A stretch of DNA of 64,000 nt, taken from contig NZ_ATUJ01000005.1 in the NCBI RefSeq assembly GCF_000420145.1, positions 62,001 through 126,000 of the forward strand, written 5' to 3'. The notes under the pieces are model-generated. The model did not search any database and was not told where the DNA came from. It worked only from the letters and a program-made list of their open reading frames with translations. Below, one piece after another: positions 51,658-60,524 of this stretch. Position 1 is the stretch's first letter. Each line of letters begins with the position of its first letter. Both the position numbers and the translations under genes were made by a program. This DNA is from Paracoccus zeaxanthinifaciens ATCC 21588 (GTDB lineage: Bacteria > Pseudomonadota > Alphaproteobacteria > Rhodobacterales > Rhodobacteraceae).

Positions 51658-51808
51658 GTCGGAAAATGCCTTGCGGAACAGCGTTTCATCCCAGCTATAC
51701 CACGATGACAGGTGTGACAATGCCGCGCATTTGCATGGCATCCATGCCGCGCGATGAAACCTTTCGGCCCCCATGCGTTGGGTGGGCAGAGGAGTTCGGA
51801 GGAACGGA

Positions 51809-53185
51809 ATGACGGTGATCTGCTGGTTTCGGCGCATGTTGCGGCTGGACGACCATCCTGCGCTGGTCGCGGCGGCACGCGAAGGCGCGGTGATCCCGCT
51901 GGTCATCCTCGACCCCCAGGAGGCACGCCTGCGCCCCGCCAGCGCGCAGCGGCAGGCCATGTCGCTGCCCCGGCTGGAGGCATCGCTGAAATCGCGCCAC
52001 AGCCGCCTGATTGTGAGGCGCGGCGACCCCGCCGAGGTGCTGGAGGCCATCGCCCGAGAGACCGGCGCCGACACGGTGCACACCACCACCGGCTTTCCCT
52101 TCTACAGCGATCACGGGCTGAAGGCCGCCGTCGAACGCGGCGGCGCGACCCTGTGCCTGCATCACCCCGCCGACCTGATCCCGCGCGGATCGGTCACGAC
52201 CAAGACCGGCGATCCCTACAAGGTCTTCACCCCGTTCTGGAAATCCATGCGCCAATGCGACATCGCGCAGCCGCTGGATGCGCCCTCGCTGTCTTCGCCC
52301 GACAGCTGGCCCGACAGCGACGGGCTGGACTGGCCCGAGGCCCGCAATGCGATGCGCCGTGGCTGGGATGTCATGGCCGATCACATCCGCGCGGGCGAGG
52401 ACGAGGCCCTGGACCGGCTGGACGCGTTCATGTCCGACGACATGGCCGACTACAAGGCGAACCGCGACTTGCCCTGGCGCGAGCACGGCACGTCGGAACT
52501 GTCCGACAGCCTTGCCGTGGGCGAGATCAGCGCCCGCCGCATCTGGCATCGCTGCCTGCCCGCGCTGCACGATGGCCGCAAGGGCGCCGAGACCTTCATG
52601 TCCGAACTGGCCTGGCGCGAATTCGGGCGCGAGCTGATGCATCAGAGCCCGAAGATGGACAGCGACAACTGGCGCGACGAATGGGCCGATTTCCCGTGGA
52701 AGCGCGACAACAACGATGCCGAGGCATGGAAGCGCGGCCAGACCGGCATCGCCATGGTCGATGCGGGCATGAGAGAGCTGTATGTGACGGGTCGCATGCA
52801 CAACCGCGTGCGGATGATCACCGGCAGCTATCTGACCAAGAACCTGCTGACGGATTGGCGCGTGGGGCTGGAATGGTTCGAACATGCGCTGATCGACTGG
52901 GACGCGGCCTCGAACGCGATGAACTGGCAATGGGTCGCGGGCAGCGGGGCGGATGCCGCGCCCTTCTTCCGCATCTTCAACCCCGACACCCAGGCCGAGA
53001 AGTTCGACGCCAAGGGCAGGTATCGCGACTTCTGGCTGAACCCCGAATCCCAGGGCGCCAGAAGCTTTGCCGAGGCCGCGCCCGAATCCTGGAAGATCGA
53101 CCTGAAGAAGAAGCACTATCCCGCCATGTCCCTGGGCGAGAGCCGCAAGCGCGCGCTCAGCGCCTACCAGGACCTGAAGGGCTGA
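51809..53185 (+). CDS. phrB: Deoxyribodipyrimidine photolyase (class I)
   Basis: A 458-residue flavoprotein that splits cyclobutane pyrimidine dimers with blue light. The N-terminal antenna domain (VICWFRRMLRLDDHPAL) and the FAD domain (ELAWREFGRELM, RMHNRVRMITGSYLTKNLL, DWDAASNAMNWQWVAGSGADAAPFFRIFNP in separate blocks) are complete. GGAGGA stands before the ATG at 51809. The SDR gene follows after six bases. Confidence 0.95.
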   Translation: MTVICWFRRMLRLDDHPALVAAAREGAVIPLVILDPQEARLRPASAQRQAMSLPRLEASLKSRHSRLIVRRGDPAEVLEAIARETGADTVHTTTGFPFYSDHGLKAAVERGGATLCLHHPADLIPRGSVTTKTGDPYKVFTPFWKSMRQCDIAQPLDAPSLSSPDSWPDSDGLDWPEARNAMRRGWDVMADHIRAGEDEALDRLDAFMSDDMADYKANRDLPWREHGTSELSDSLAVGEISARRIWHRCLPALHDGRKGAETFMSELAWREFGRELMHQSPKMDSDNWRDEWADFPWKRDNNDAEAWKRGQTGIAMVDAGMRELYVTGRMHNRVRMITGSYLTKNLLTDWRVGLEWFEHALIDWDAASNAMNWQWVAGSGADAAPFFRIFNPDTQAEKFDAKGRYRDFWLNPESQGARSFAEAAPESWKIDLKKKHYPAMSLGESRKRALSAYQDLKG

Positions 53186-53191
53186 ACGGGC

Positions 53192-53860
53192 ATGAGGGAC
53201 GCGCTGATCATCGGGGCCTCGGGGGGGATCGGACAGGCGATGACGCGGCTGCTGGAATCGCGCGGCGTCGCGGTGACCGGACTGTCGCGCAGCCGTGACG
53301 GGCTGGATCTGACCGATGCCGCATCGGTCGAACGCCACGCCGGGGCGTTGCAGGGTCGCAGCTTCGATCTGGTGATGAACACGACCGGCGCGCTGGTGAT
53401 CGACGGGCAGCAGCCCGAAAAGACCACCGCCGCCATCGACGCCGATGCCATGGCCGCGCAGTTCGCGCTGAACGCCACGGGGGTCGCACTGGCCGTTCGG
53501 CATTTCGCACCCCTGATGCGGCGCGACGCGCGGGCGGTCTTTGCCACGCTGTCGGCGCGTGTCGGCTCGATCGGGGACAACCGGCTGGGGGGCTGGGTCG
53601 CCTATCGCGCCGCCAAGGCCGCGCAGAACCAGATCCTGCGCACGGCGGCGATCGAATGGTCGCGCCGCAACCGGCATTCGGTCTTTCTGGCGCTGCATCC
53701 CGGCACGGTCGAAACGCCCCTGACCGAGAAATACGCGGCCCGCCACCCGACCATCACGCCCGAACGCAGCGCCGAAGCGCTGCTGGGGGTGATCGAACGC
53801 GTCCCCCCCGAGGACAGCGGCAGCTTCTGGGACTGGAAGGGTCAGCGCGTCCCCTGGTAG
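53192..53860 (+). CDS. Short-chain dehydrogenase/reductase (CsgA-like)
   Basis: A 222-residue SDR: cofactor motif GASGGIG (8-14), NTTGAL in place of NNAG, catalytic Ser121, Tyr138 and Lys142 (YRAAK). It lacks a substrate-specific C-terminal part, and the substrate is unknown. In the same operon as the photolyase. Overlaps the convergent membrane-protein gene by 19 bases. Confidence 0.87.
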   Translation: MRDALIIGASGGIGQAMTRLLESRGVAVTGLSRSRDGLDLTDAASVERHAGALQGRSFDLVMNTTGALVIDGQQPEKTTAAIDADAMAAQFALNATGVALAVRHFAPLMRRDARAVFATLSARVGSIGDNRLGGWVAYRAAKAAQNQILRTAAIEWSRRNRHSVFLALHPGTVETPLTEKYAARHPTITPERSAEALLGVIERVPPEDSGSFWDWKGQRVPW

Positions 53861-54552
53861 GCCAGCGCGCGCCAGCCGATCACCAGCGCGGCCACCGATG
53901 CCACGACCACCGGCAGCCATGCCCCTCGACCCGCATTTGCCGCGACGATCCCCACCAGCGCCCAGATCACGGCCAGGGAAAAGGCGGGCTCGTCCCGGCG
54001 CAGCGACTGGACGGCCAGCGCGATGGCCGTCACGGCAATCAGGCAAAGGATCGCCGCCACCATCGCGGGCAGCACCCCGTGCCCCGCCAGCCAGATCCCG
54101 ACCGACACGCCCGACGCCGCCGTCAGCCAGCCCGCAAGGACCGCGACGGGGCGCCCCTCGAACCAGGGGTCGCGGCGACCGGCGCAGATCATCGCAAGGC
54201 ACGAGGCCGCCCACATGATCAGGATCAGGATCGTCGCCAACCCCGGCAGCACCTGCGCCACGGGGATCCACAGGAACCCGACCACAAGCGCCACCAGAAG
54301 CGGCGCGCGCATGGGCAGCCAGTCCTCGTCCCCCGCGCGCCGCCACAGCCCGAAGCCCGCGCCGACGATCAGCCACAGATAGATCGGCCCCCAGATCGCG
54401 AAGGCCCAGCCCGAGGGCTGGATCGGCGGATCGTCCTGCGGGATCGGGAACAGATCGGCAGAGTAGCCCGCGAAGCCGGGAAAGATCACCGGCGACAGGG
54501 CAAAGGCGATGGCCGCGACCAGCACCGCGGCGGCAAGGGTGCGATTGGACAT
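53842..54552 (-). CDS. Multi-pass membrane protein, TspO/MBR-like
   Basis: A 236-residue protein with about seven hydrophobic segments. The stretch PIQPSGWAFAIWGPIYLWL and the Trp- and Pro-rich helix starts resemble the tryptophan-rich sensory protein family, though longer than the usual five-helix TspO (about 160). TspO-type proteins bind porphyrins and often lie near photolyase in this family of bacteria. Assignment to that family is tentative. Confidence 0.6.
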   Translation of the reverse strand: MSNRTLAAAVLVAAIAFALSPVIFPGFAGYSADLFPIPQDDPPIQPSGWAFAIWGPIYLWLIVGAGFGLWRRAGDEDWLPMRAPLLVALVVGFLWIPVAQVLPGLATILILIMWAASCLAMICAGRRDPWFEGRPVAVLAGWLTAASGVSVGIWLAGHGVLPAMVAAILCLIAVTAIALAVQSLRRDEPAFSLAVIWALVGIVAANAGRGAWLPVVVASVAALVIGWRALAYQGTR

Positions 54553-54691
54553 GTCCTTGGTCCTTCGGGTCGTTCTCAGGGCCAACCCCGGCGCGGCGGC
54601 GAATGTTCCCCCGGCCTTGACCCCGCAAGGGCCCGCGTGAATGAATGTCAGCCCGCACCCAAGGCCAGCCGCACGAAGATCGACGCACCGC

Positions 54692-55714
54692 ATGAAGCTC
54701 AAGGAATTCGCCAAGCTGGTCGGCATGTCGCCCACCACCGTCAGCCGCGCCCTGAACGGCCACCCCGAGGTCAGCGACCGGACGCGCCTGCGCATCGTCG
54801 AGGCCGCCCGCGAGCACGGATATTCGGCCAACGCGCATGCCAGCTTCCTGGCCAAGGGGCATGGCAATATCATCGGCTGCGTCATCCCGATCACCGGCCG
54901 GAACGAGATCGTGAACCCGATCTATGCCGATTTCCTTGCGGGCGTGGGCGAGGAATGCGCCGCCCGCCGGTTCGAGATCAACCTGTCGGTCGTGCCCGAC
55001 GACGACCAATCCGACGCCTACCGCGCGCTGCATTCGCGCGGGCTGATCGGTGGCGTGATCGTGCAGTTCCCGCGCCACGACGATGCGCGCCCGGCGCTTC
55101 TGGATGCGCTCGGGCTGCCATATGTCGTGCATGGGCGGGTCAGCGCGCATCGCGCGGATTACGGCTGGGTGGACGTGAACAACCAGCGGGCCTTCGAACG
55201 CGCGGCGGGGTTCCTGATCCAGCTGGGGCACCGCCGCATCGCCCTGCTGAACGGGGACGAGCGGCTGGACTTCGCCTTCCGCCGCCGCGAGGGGTATCTG
55301 AAGGCCCTGCGCGACGGCGGCATCGCGCCCGATCCCGCGCTGATGACCGCGGACGAGATGACCTCGGCCCAAGGATATGCCAACGCGCTGCGGCTGCTGG
55401 ACGCGCCGAACCCGCCGACCGCGATCCTGTGCTCGGCCACCATGATCGCCATCGGCGTCCGGCAGGCGCTGGAGGAACGCGGCCTGCAGCTGGGCCGCGA
55501 CCTGTCGGTCGTGACCTTCGACGACGACCTGTCCTATTACGCCAATCGCGACGGCGTGCCCGTCTTCACGGCCATGCGATCCTCGGTGCGCGAGGCGGGC
55601 AACCGCTGCGCGGGCCTGCTGATCGACCGGATCGAGAATGGCGGCGCACCGCGCCAGGACCTGCTCGAGGCCGAGCTGGTCGTCGGTCAGTCCACCGCCC
55701 CGCCCCCGGCCTGA
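54692..55714 (+). CDS. LacI-family transcriptional regulator
   Basis: A 340-residue repressor: helix-turn-helix 2-21 (LKEFAKLVGMSPTTVSRALN), hinge, and a periplasmic-binding-like sugar domain (NNQRAFERAAGFLIQLGHRRIALL, LSVVTFDDDLSYY). No sugar genes stand next to it, so its target is not visible here. Upstream in-frame ATG at 54641 would add an unlikely basic tail. The 3' end overlaps mobA by 28 bases. Confidence 0.9.
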   Translation: MKLKEFAKLVGMSPTTVSRALNGHPEVSDRTRLRIVEAAREHGYSANAHASFLAKGHGNIIGCVIPITGRNEIVNPIYADFLAGVGEECAARRFEINLSVVPDDDQSDAYRALHSRGLIGGVIVQFPRHDDARPALLDALGLPYVVHGRVSAHRADYGWVDVNNQRAFERAAGFLIQLGHRRIALLNGDERLDFAFRRREGYLKALRDGGIAPDPALMTADEMTSAQGYANALRLLDAPNPPTAILCSATMIAIGVRQALEERGLQLGRDLSVVTFDDDLSYYANRDGVPVFTAMRSSVREAGNRCAGLLIDRIENGGAPRQDLLEAELVVGQSTAPPPA

Positions 55715-56310
55715 GAAACCGCACGACGCGCCGCGCGCAGGTCGTCGGGCGTGTTCACGTTGCGGAACGGGTCCTGCGGCAGGGCGGGCCATTCCACCAG
55801 CACCGCGCCATGCGCACGGGTCAGGTCGCGCACGCGCCGGTTCCCCGCCATCAGCCGCGCCCGCAGATCGTCCCGCAACCCGACCGGCCACAGCCCGATC
55901 ACCGGGTGTTCGTGCAATCCCGCCTCGTCGCGGCTGGCGGCCAGCGCCAGCCCGCCATCGCCCGCCGCCCCGGCCAGCCGTTGCACCAGGTCGGGCGGCA
56001 AGAACGGCGTGTCGCCCGCCACCGTGACGACCTGGGACGCACCGCCTGCGGCCGCCCATTCCATCGCCGCAAGAATGCCCGCCAGGGGGCCATGACTGCC
56101 CGCGATATCATCCGGGATCACCGGCAGGCCGTGATCCGCGAAACGCGCGGGATCGCCGTTCGCGTTGATCGCAAGCGGCCCCGCCTGCGGTGACAACCGC
56201 CCGACGATCATCGACAGCATCGAGGTTTTCCCCAGCATCAGCAGGGGCTTGTCGCCGCCGCCCATGCGGGTCGCGCGGCCTCCGGCAAGGATCACGGCGG
56301 GTGTCTTCAT
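55687..56310 (-). CDS. mobA: Molybdenum cofactor guanylyltransferase
   Basis: A 207-residue enzyme joining GMP to molybdopterin to give the bis-MGD cofactor. The nucleotide-binding motif LAGGRATRMGGGDK (8-21), GPLAGILAAMEWA, and VAGDTPFLP (metal-binding Asp) are intact; it ends with FRNVNTPDDL. The start at 56310 was preferred over 56346. modABC elsewhere in this window would supply the metal. Confidence 0.94.
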   Translation of the reverse strand: MKTPAVILAGGRATRMGGGDKPLLMLGKTSMLSMIVGRLSPQAGPLAINANGDPARFADHGLPVIPDDIAGSHGPLAGILAAMEWAAAGGASQVVTVAGDTPFLPPDLVQRLAGAAGDGGLALAASRDEAGLHEHPVIGLWPVGLRDDLRARLMAGNRRVRDLTRAHGAVLVEWPALPQDPFRNVNTPDDLRAARRAVSQAGGGAVD

Positions 56311-56358
56311 CCCGCGATCAGTGACCGCAACCGGCATCGCTGGCAAGAGGCGCGATTC

Positions 56359-56387
56359 TTGACTTCTTTCGTCGGAATCGTTACCCG
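56359..56387 (+). promoter_or_regulatory. Candidate promoter of exbB-exbD-exbD-tonB
   Basis: TTGACT (56359-56364) is 17 bases from TACCCG (56382-56387), 42 bases before exbB. The -35 is good, the -10 poor. I see no Fur-, Irr- or RirA-type box that I can name. Confidence 0.35.
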
Positions 56388-56428
56388 CCGGAAACAGTCA
56401 AGTAATCCCATGCCGACGGAGATCGAAG

Positions 56429-57109
56429 ATGACCGGACTTGGAGCAACCCTGACGGCCCTGCCGCTGTTCGGCATGATTCGCGACGGCGGCTGGACGATG
56501 TGGCTGATCGCCGCGCTGTCGGTCGTGACCGTGGCGGTGATCCTGTGGAAGATCTTCGCGCTGTGGCGCATGGGCGTCTGGGGCGGCTCGCATTCGCGCC
56601 GCGCCGTGACGCTGTGGTCGCAGGGCCGTGGCCGCGATGCGCTGATGGCCGTGCGTGGCCGCCCCTCGGCGCGGGCGCGCGTGGCGCAGGCCGCCATCGG
56701 CACCTCGCTCGATCCGCGCTTCGACGACCGCGCCGCCCGCGAGGAGACCACCCGCGTCGCGCGCCAGACCCTCTATCGTTCGCGCGAAGGGCTGCGCGCG
56801 TTGGAGCTGATCGCCACCATCGCGCCGCTTCTGGGCCTGCTGGGCACGGTTCTGGGCATGATCAGCGCGTTCCAGGTCCTGCAGAGCAGCGGCAACCAGG
56901 CCGACCCCTCGGACCTCGCCGGCGGCATCTGGGAGGCGCTGCTGACCACCGCCGCGGGCATGGCCGTCGCCATCCCGGCAGGGGTCGCGCTGTCCTGGTT
57001 CGAAAGCATCGCCGACCGCCTTCAATCCGACCTGGAAGATCTGGCCAGCCGCGTCTTCGTCAAGCGTGACGCCCCCGACACCGCCCCCATGCTGCAGGCC
57101 GCGGAATGA
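56429..57109 (+). CDS. exbB: TonB-system inner-membrane proton channel protein ExbB
   Basis: A 226-residue MotA/TolQ/ExbB-type protein with three membrane segments (about 20-42, 122-145, 165-190). The block LELIATIAPLLGLLGTVLGMI and GIWEALLTTAAGMAVAIPAGV is diagnostic. Together with the ExbDs it uses the proton gradient to energise TonB. Followed by exbD with an ATGA overlap. Confidence 0.93.
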   Translation: MTGLGATLTALPLFGMIRDGGWTMWLIAALSVVTVAVILWKIFALWRMGVWGGSHSRRAVTLWSQGRGRDALMAVRGRPSARARVAQAAIGTSLDPRFDDRAAREETTRVARQTLYRSREGLRALELIATIAPLLGLLGTVLGMISAFQVLQSSGNQADPSDLAGGIWEALLTTAAGMAVAIPAGVALSWFESIADRLQSDLEDLASRVFVKRDAPDTAPMLQAAE

Positions 57110-57513
57110 GCCATTCGCCCGAGGACACGGCGATCGACCTGGGCCCGCGTCGGCATCCCCGCCGGATGTCGCTGACGCCCATGATCGACGTTGTCTTCCT
57201 GCTGCTGATCTTCTTCATGCTGGCCTCGCGCTTCGGCATGGACGCGGTGCTGCCCATCGCGGGCGGGTCCGAGGGGGCCGCCAGCGAATGGCAAGGCGCG
57301 CCGAGGCTGGTCGATATCCGCCCCGACGGGCTGGCGCTGAACGGCACGCCGGTCGATCCCGCCGACCTGCCCGATGCGCTGGCGCGGATCATGCCGGACC
57401 CGACCGCGGGGGTCATCCTGCGCGCGCAGGATGACGCGCAGCTGCAGCGGCTGGTCGATGTCATGGACCTGCTGAACGGCGCGGGTCTGAACAACCTCAT
57501 CCTGATCGAGTGA
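57106..57513 (+). CDS. exbD: ExbD biopolymer transport protein, first copy
   Basis: A 135-residue protein with one membrane helix containing LTPMIDVVFLLLIFFML, where the Asp carries protons, and a periplasmic domain. Overlaps exbB (ATGA) and is followed four bases later by a second, distinct ExbD. Confidence 0.92.
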   Translation: MSHSPEDTAIDLGPRRHPRRMSLTPMIDVVFLLLIFFMLASRFGMDAVLPIAGGSEGAASEWQGAPRLVDIRPDGLALNGTPVDPADLPDALARIMPDPTAGVILRAQDDAQLQRLVDVMDLLNGAGLNNLILIE

Positions 57514-57517
57514 TCCC

Positions 57518-57898
57518 ATGCGCATCGACATGCCCCCAAGGCGCCCGCGCGGCGAATCGATCATCCCGATGATCAACGTGGTGTTCCTGCTGCTGATCTT
57601 CTTCCTGCTGACGGCGCAGATCGCCCCCTCGACGCCGTTCCCGCTGACGCCCCCCGACAGTTCCTCGGATATCGAGGCCGAGGCCCGCGACGTGCTGTTC
57701 CTGTCGGCGGATGGCGAACTGGCCTGGAACGACGCGCGGGACGAGGCCGTCTGGCCCGCCATCGCCGCGCGCGAAGCCGATGGCCCGATCGAGATCCGCG
57801 CCGATGCCGCCACCCCCGCCGCCACGCTTGCGGCGCATCTGAAGACGCTGCGCGAACTGTCGGATGGCGGCGCGCGCCTTGTCGTCAGCGGAGGTTGA
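57518..57898 (+). CDS. exbD: ExbD biopolymer transport protein, second copy
   Basis: A 126-residue paralogue of the preceding gene with the helix IPMINVVFLLLIFFLLTA: here the position of the conserved Asp is Asn (MINVVF against MIDVVF), so its role in proton conduction may differ. A heteromeric ExbD pair is suggested. Confidence 0.9.
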   Translation: MRIDMPPRRPRGESIIPMINVVFLLLIFFLLTAQIAPSTPFPLTPPDSSSDIEAEARDVLFLSADGELAWNDARDEAVWPAIAAREADGPIEIRADAATPAATLAAHLKTLRELSDGGARLVVSGG

Positions 57899-57902
57899 CC
57901 CC

Positions 57903-58808
57903 ATGCCCACGCGCCGCCTTGCCGAAACCGCCGGGTTCTTCGTGATCGCAGCCTCGTTGCATGTCGCGGCCTTCGCGGCGTTCCTGCCCGATGACGGCCC
58001 GCAGAAGGGGGTCGCCGCCGATGCGCCCCCCGCCCAGCTGGCCGCGGGCGGCGCCGAGGTTCAGGCCATGGTCGCCGAATGGGAGGCCCCGCCCGAGATC
58101 GCCGAACCGGCGCCCGCACCGCAGCCCCAGCCGGAACCCGTGGCCGAACCCGCACCGCAGCAGCCCGAGCCTGCACCCGAACCCGTCCGCACGGCGGCCC
58201 TGCCGCAGCCCATGCCGGCCCAGCCCTCGATGTCGCAGCCGAACCTGCCCGAGCCGCCCGAAGCGCCCGAGATCGAGGCCCCCTCGGAACTGGCGCTCAG
58301 CAGCTCGCCCCGGCCGGATGCCCGCCCCGAGCGTCCCGCGCCGCGCCGTCAGCCCGAGCCGGAACCGGAACTGGACCCCCAGCCGCGCCGCGAGCCGCAG
58401 CGCCAGGCCCAGCCCGCGCAGCAGCCCCAGCAGCGCCAGGCGGCCCCCGCCCCGCAGCGCGCGGGCCAGGGCGGCGCGTCGCAATCCTCGCGGTCGGGCG
58501 GCGGTGGCGGCGTCAGCGCCGCACAACGCCAAAGCGCGATGAGCCGTTGGGGCGGGCAGGTTCAGTCCTGCATCGCACGTCGGGCGCAGCGTCCGCGCGG
58601 CATCCGGGAATCGGGCACGACGCTGCTGTCGATCAATATCGGCCGCGACGGCACGATCCGCGGCATCGGCGTCGCGCGGTCGTCGGGCAGCGCCGCGCTG
58701 GATCAGGCGGCGGCGCAGGCCGCGCAGCGCGCACGCCGCTGCCCCGCCGCCCCGCCCGAGCTGACGGATGCAAGCTATGCCTTCACGCTTCCGGTGACGC
58801 TGAACTGA
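57903..58808 (+). CDS. tonB: TonB energy-transducing protein
   Basis: A 301-residue protein: one N-terminal anchor (about 8-28), a long Pro/Glu/Gln-rich spacer (about 60-200), then the C-terminal TonB domain (about 215-301: VQSCIARR..., LLSINIGRDGTIRGIGVARSSGS, FTLPVTLN). It would touch receptors such as that at 33.5 kb. GGAGG precedes the ATG. Confidence 0.9.
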   Translation: MPTRRLAETAGFFVIAASLHVAAFAAFLPDDGPQKGVAADAPPAQLAAGGAEVQAMVAEWEAPPEIAEPAPAPQPQPEPVAEPAPQQPEPAPEPVRTAALPQPMPAQPSMSQPNLPEPPEAPEIEAPSELALSSSPRPDARPERPAPRRQPEPEPELDPQPRREPQRQAQPAQQPQQRQAAPAPQRAGQGGASQSSRSGGGGGVSAAQRQSAMSRWGGQVQSCIARRAQRPRGIRESGTTLLSINIGRDGTIRGIGVARSSGSAALDQAAAQAAQRARRCPAAPPELTDASYAFTLPVTLN

Positions 58809-58812
58809 TCCG

Positions 58813-59571
58813 TCAGACGTGATGCAGGACCAGCGGTCGCCCCTGGTGGCTGGCGACCGCGATGGGCGCATCGTACAGATCGGACAGCACGTCCTCGGTC
58901 AGCACCTCGTTGGCACTGCCCTCGGCCACGATGCGGCCGTCCTTCATGGCGATGACGTGGTCGGCCCATGCGGCGGCATAGTTGATCTCGTGCACCACCA
59001 GGCCGACGCTGCGGCCCTGCCGGTCGACCAGGTCGCGCAGCCGGCCCATCAGGGCGCGGGCATGCGCCATGTCCAGGTTGTTCAACGGCTCGTCCAGCAG
59101 CAGCCAGTCGGTATCCTGCGCGAAGGCCATCGCGATATGGGCGCGCTGCGCCTGCCCACCCGACACCTCGTCCAGGAAACGGTCGGCCATGGGGGTCAGC
59201 GCGAAGGCCTCCAGCGCCTCGGCGACGCGGGCGTGGTCATGGGCCGTGGGGCGGCCCCGGTGATGCGGCCAGCGCCCGAAGCCCACCAGCTCGGACAGGC
59301 GCAGGCGGCTGGCGATGCTGGTCTGCTGCCCCAGGATCGCCATGACGCGGGCCAGGTCCTCGGTCGGGGTGGCGGCGATGTCGCGCCCCGCGACCGACAC
59401 GCGCCCCTGCTGCAGCGGCTCGAGCCGCCCGATCAGCCGCAGCAGCGTGGACTTCCCCGCCCCGTTCGGGCCGATCAGCGCGGTCAGCCGCCCTTCGGGC
59501 AGATGCGTGGTGATGTCGTGCAGGATGGGCGCCTTGCCGATGCGGTGGCTGACCCCGTCGATACGGATCAT
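58813..59571 (-). CDS. Iron-siderophore ABC importer ATP-binding protein
   Basis: A 252-residue ATPase of the FepC/YclP type: Walker A GPNGAGKST, VSGGQAQRAHIAMAFAQ, WLLLDEPLNNLDMAHA. The short loop before the signature and the RPLVLHHV tail match YclP/CeuD. Four bases separate its stop from that of tonB. ATG overlaps the permease stop. Confidence 0.93.
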   Translation of the reverse strand: MIRIDGVSHRIGKAPILHDITTHLPEGRLTALIGPNGAGKSTLLRLIGRLEPLQQGRVSVAGRDIAATPTEDLARVMAILGQQTSIASRLRLSELVGFGRWPHHRGRPTAHDHARVAEALEAFALTPMADRFLDEVSGGQAQRAHIAMAFAQDTDWLLLDEPLNNLDMAHARALMGRLRDLVDRQGRSVGLVVHEINYAAAWADHVIAMKDGRIVAEGSANEVLTEDVLSDLYDAPIAVASHQGRPLVLHHV

Positions 59572-60524
59572 CGGATATGCCCCCTGAGCAGCAGGTAGAG
59601 GAAGAACAGCCCGCCCGCGAACTCGACCACGACGGACAGGGTCGCGCCCTGGTCCAGCACGCGTTCGAACAGCCACTGGCCGCCGACCAGCAGGATGGCG
59701 CCCGACAGGGCGGCGGCGGGCAGCAGCGCGGCATGGCGAGTGGACCGCATCAGCCCATGCGCCAGCCCCGCGACGATCAGCCCGAAGAAGGACACCGGCC
59801 CGACCAGCGCCGTGGAAACCGAGACCAGCACCGCGATCAGCGCCAGCACCTGCAGCACGGTGCCGCGATGGCGCAGCCCAAGCGATACCGCCGGATCGCG
59901 CCCCAGTGCCAGCACGTCCAGCCGCGGGGCCAGCCGCCAGGCCGCAAGGCAGGCCAGCGCCGTGATCGCCGCCGCGAAGGGCAGCAGCCCCGGCTGAACC
60001 TTGTTGAAGCTGGCGAAGCTGACCGATTGCACCACCGCATAGGCATTGGGATCGAGGATGCGCCCGACGAAGCTGGACAGCGCCCGGAACAGCACCCCCA
60101 GGATCACGCCCGTCAGGATCATGCGCGGCAGGTCGCGCGACCCCTTCAGCAGCAGGACGCCGAACAGAAGCGATGCCATCGCCGTCATCAGCGCGATCTC
60201 GGCCATGAATTTCGGCCCCGGCGGCAGGCTTGCGAAGCCCGCCGTCCCGAGGGACGCGACCAGCAGCGTCTGCAGCAGCACGTAAAGCGCGTCGAAGCCC
60301 ATGATCGACGGCGTCAGCACGCGGTTCGCGGCGACCGTCTGGAACAGCACCGTGGACACGCCGATCGCGAAGGCCACGACCACCAGCGCCGCCAGCTTGG
60401 ACGCCCGCAGCGACAGGATGAAGCCGCGATTGCCGCCGCCGAGGCCCTGGAACATCCACAGCCCCGCGCACAGCAAAAGGCAGGCCGCAAGCGCCAGCAG
60501 GATCGACAGGCCGCGCTTATCCAT
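59568..60524 (-). CDS. Iron-siderophore ABC importer permease (FecCD family, second)
   Basis: A 318-residue membrane protein of the FecCD family, about nine segments; GFDALYVLLQTLL and VGPVSFFGLIVAGLAHGLM are family blocks. Overlaps the preceding permease gene by 8 bases and the ATPase gene by ATGA. Probable partner of the first permease, as YclO with YclN. Confidence 0.9.
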   Translation of the reverse strand: MDKRGLSILLALAACLLLCAGLWMFQGLGGGNRGFILSLRASKLAALVVVAFAIGVSTVLFQTVAANRVLTPSIMGFDALYVLLQTLLVASLGTAGFASLPPGPKFMAEIALMTAMASLLFGVLLLKGSRDLPRMILTGVILGVLFRALSSFVGRILDPNAYAVVQSVSFASFNKVQPGLLPFAAAITALACLAAWRLAPRLDVLALGRDPAVSLGLRHRGTVLQVLALIAVLVSVSTALVGPVSFFGLIVAGLAHGLMRSTRHAALLPAAALSGAILLVGGQWLFERVLDQGATLSVVVEFAGGLFFLYLLLRGHIR

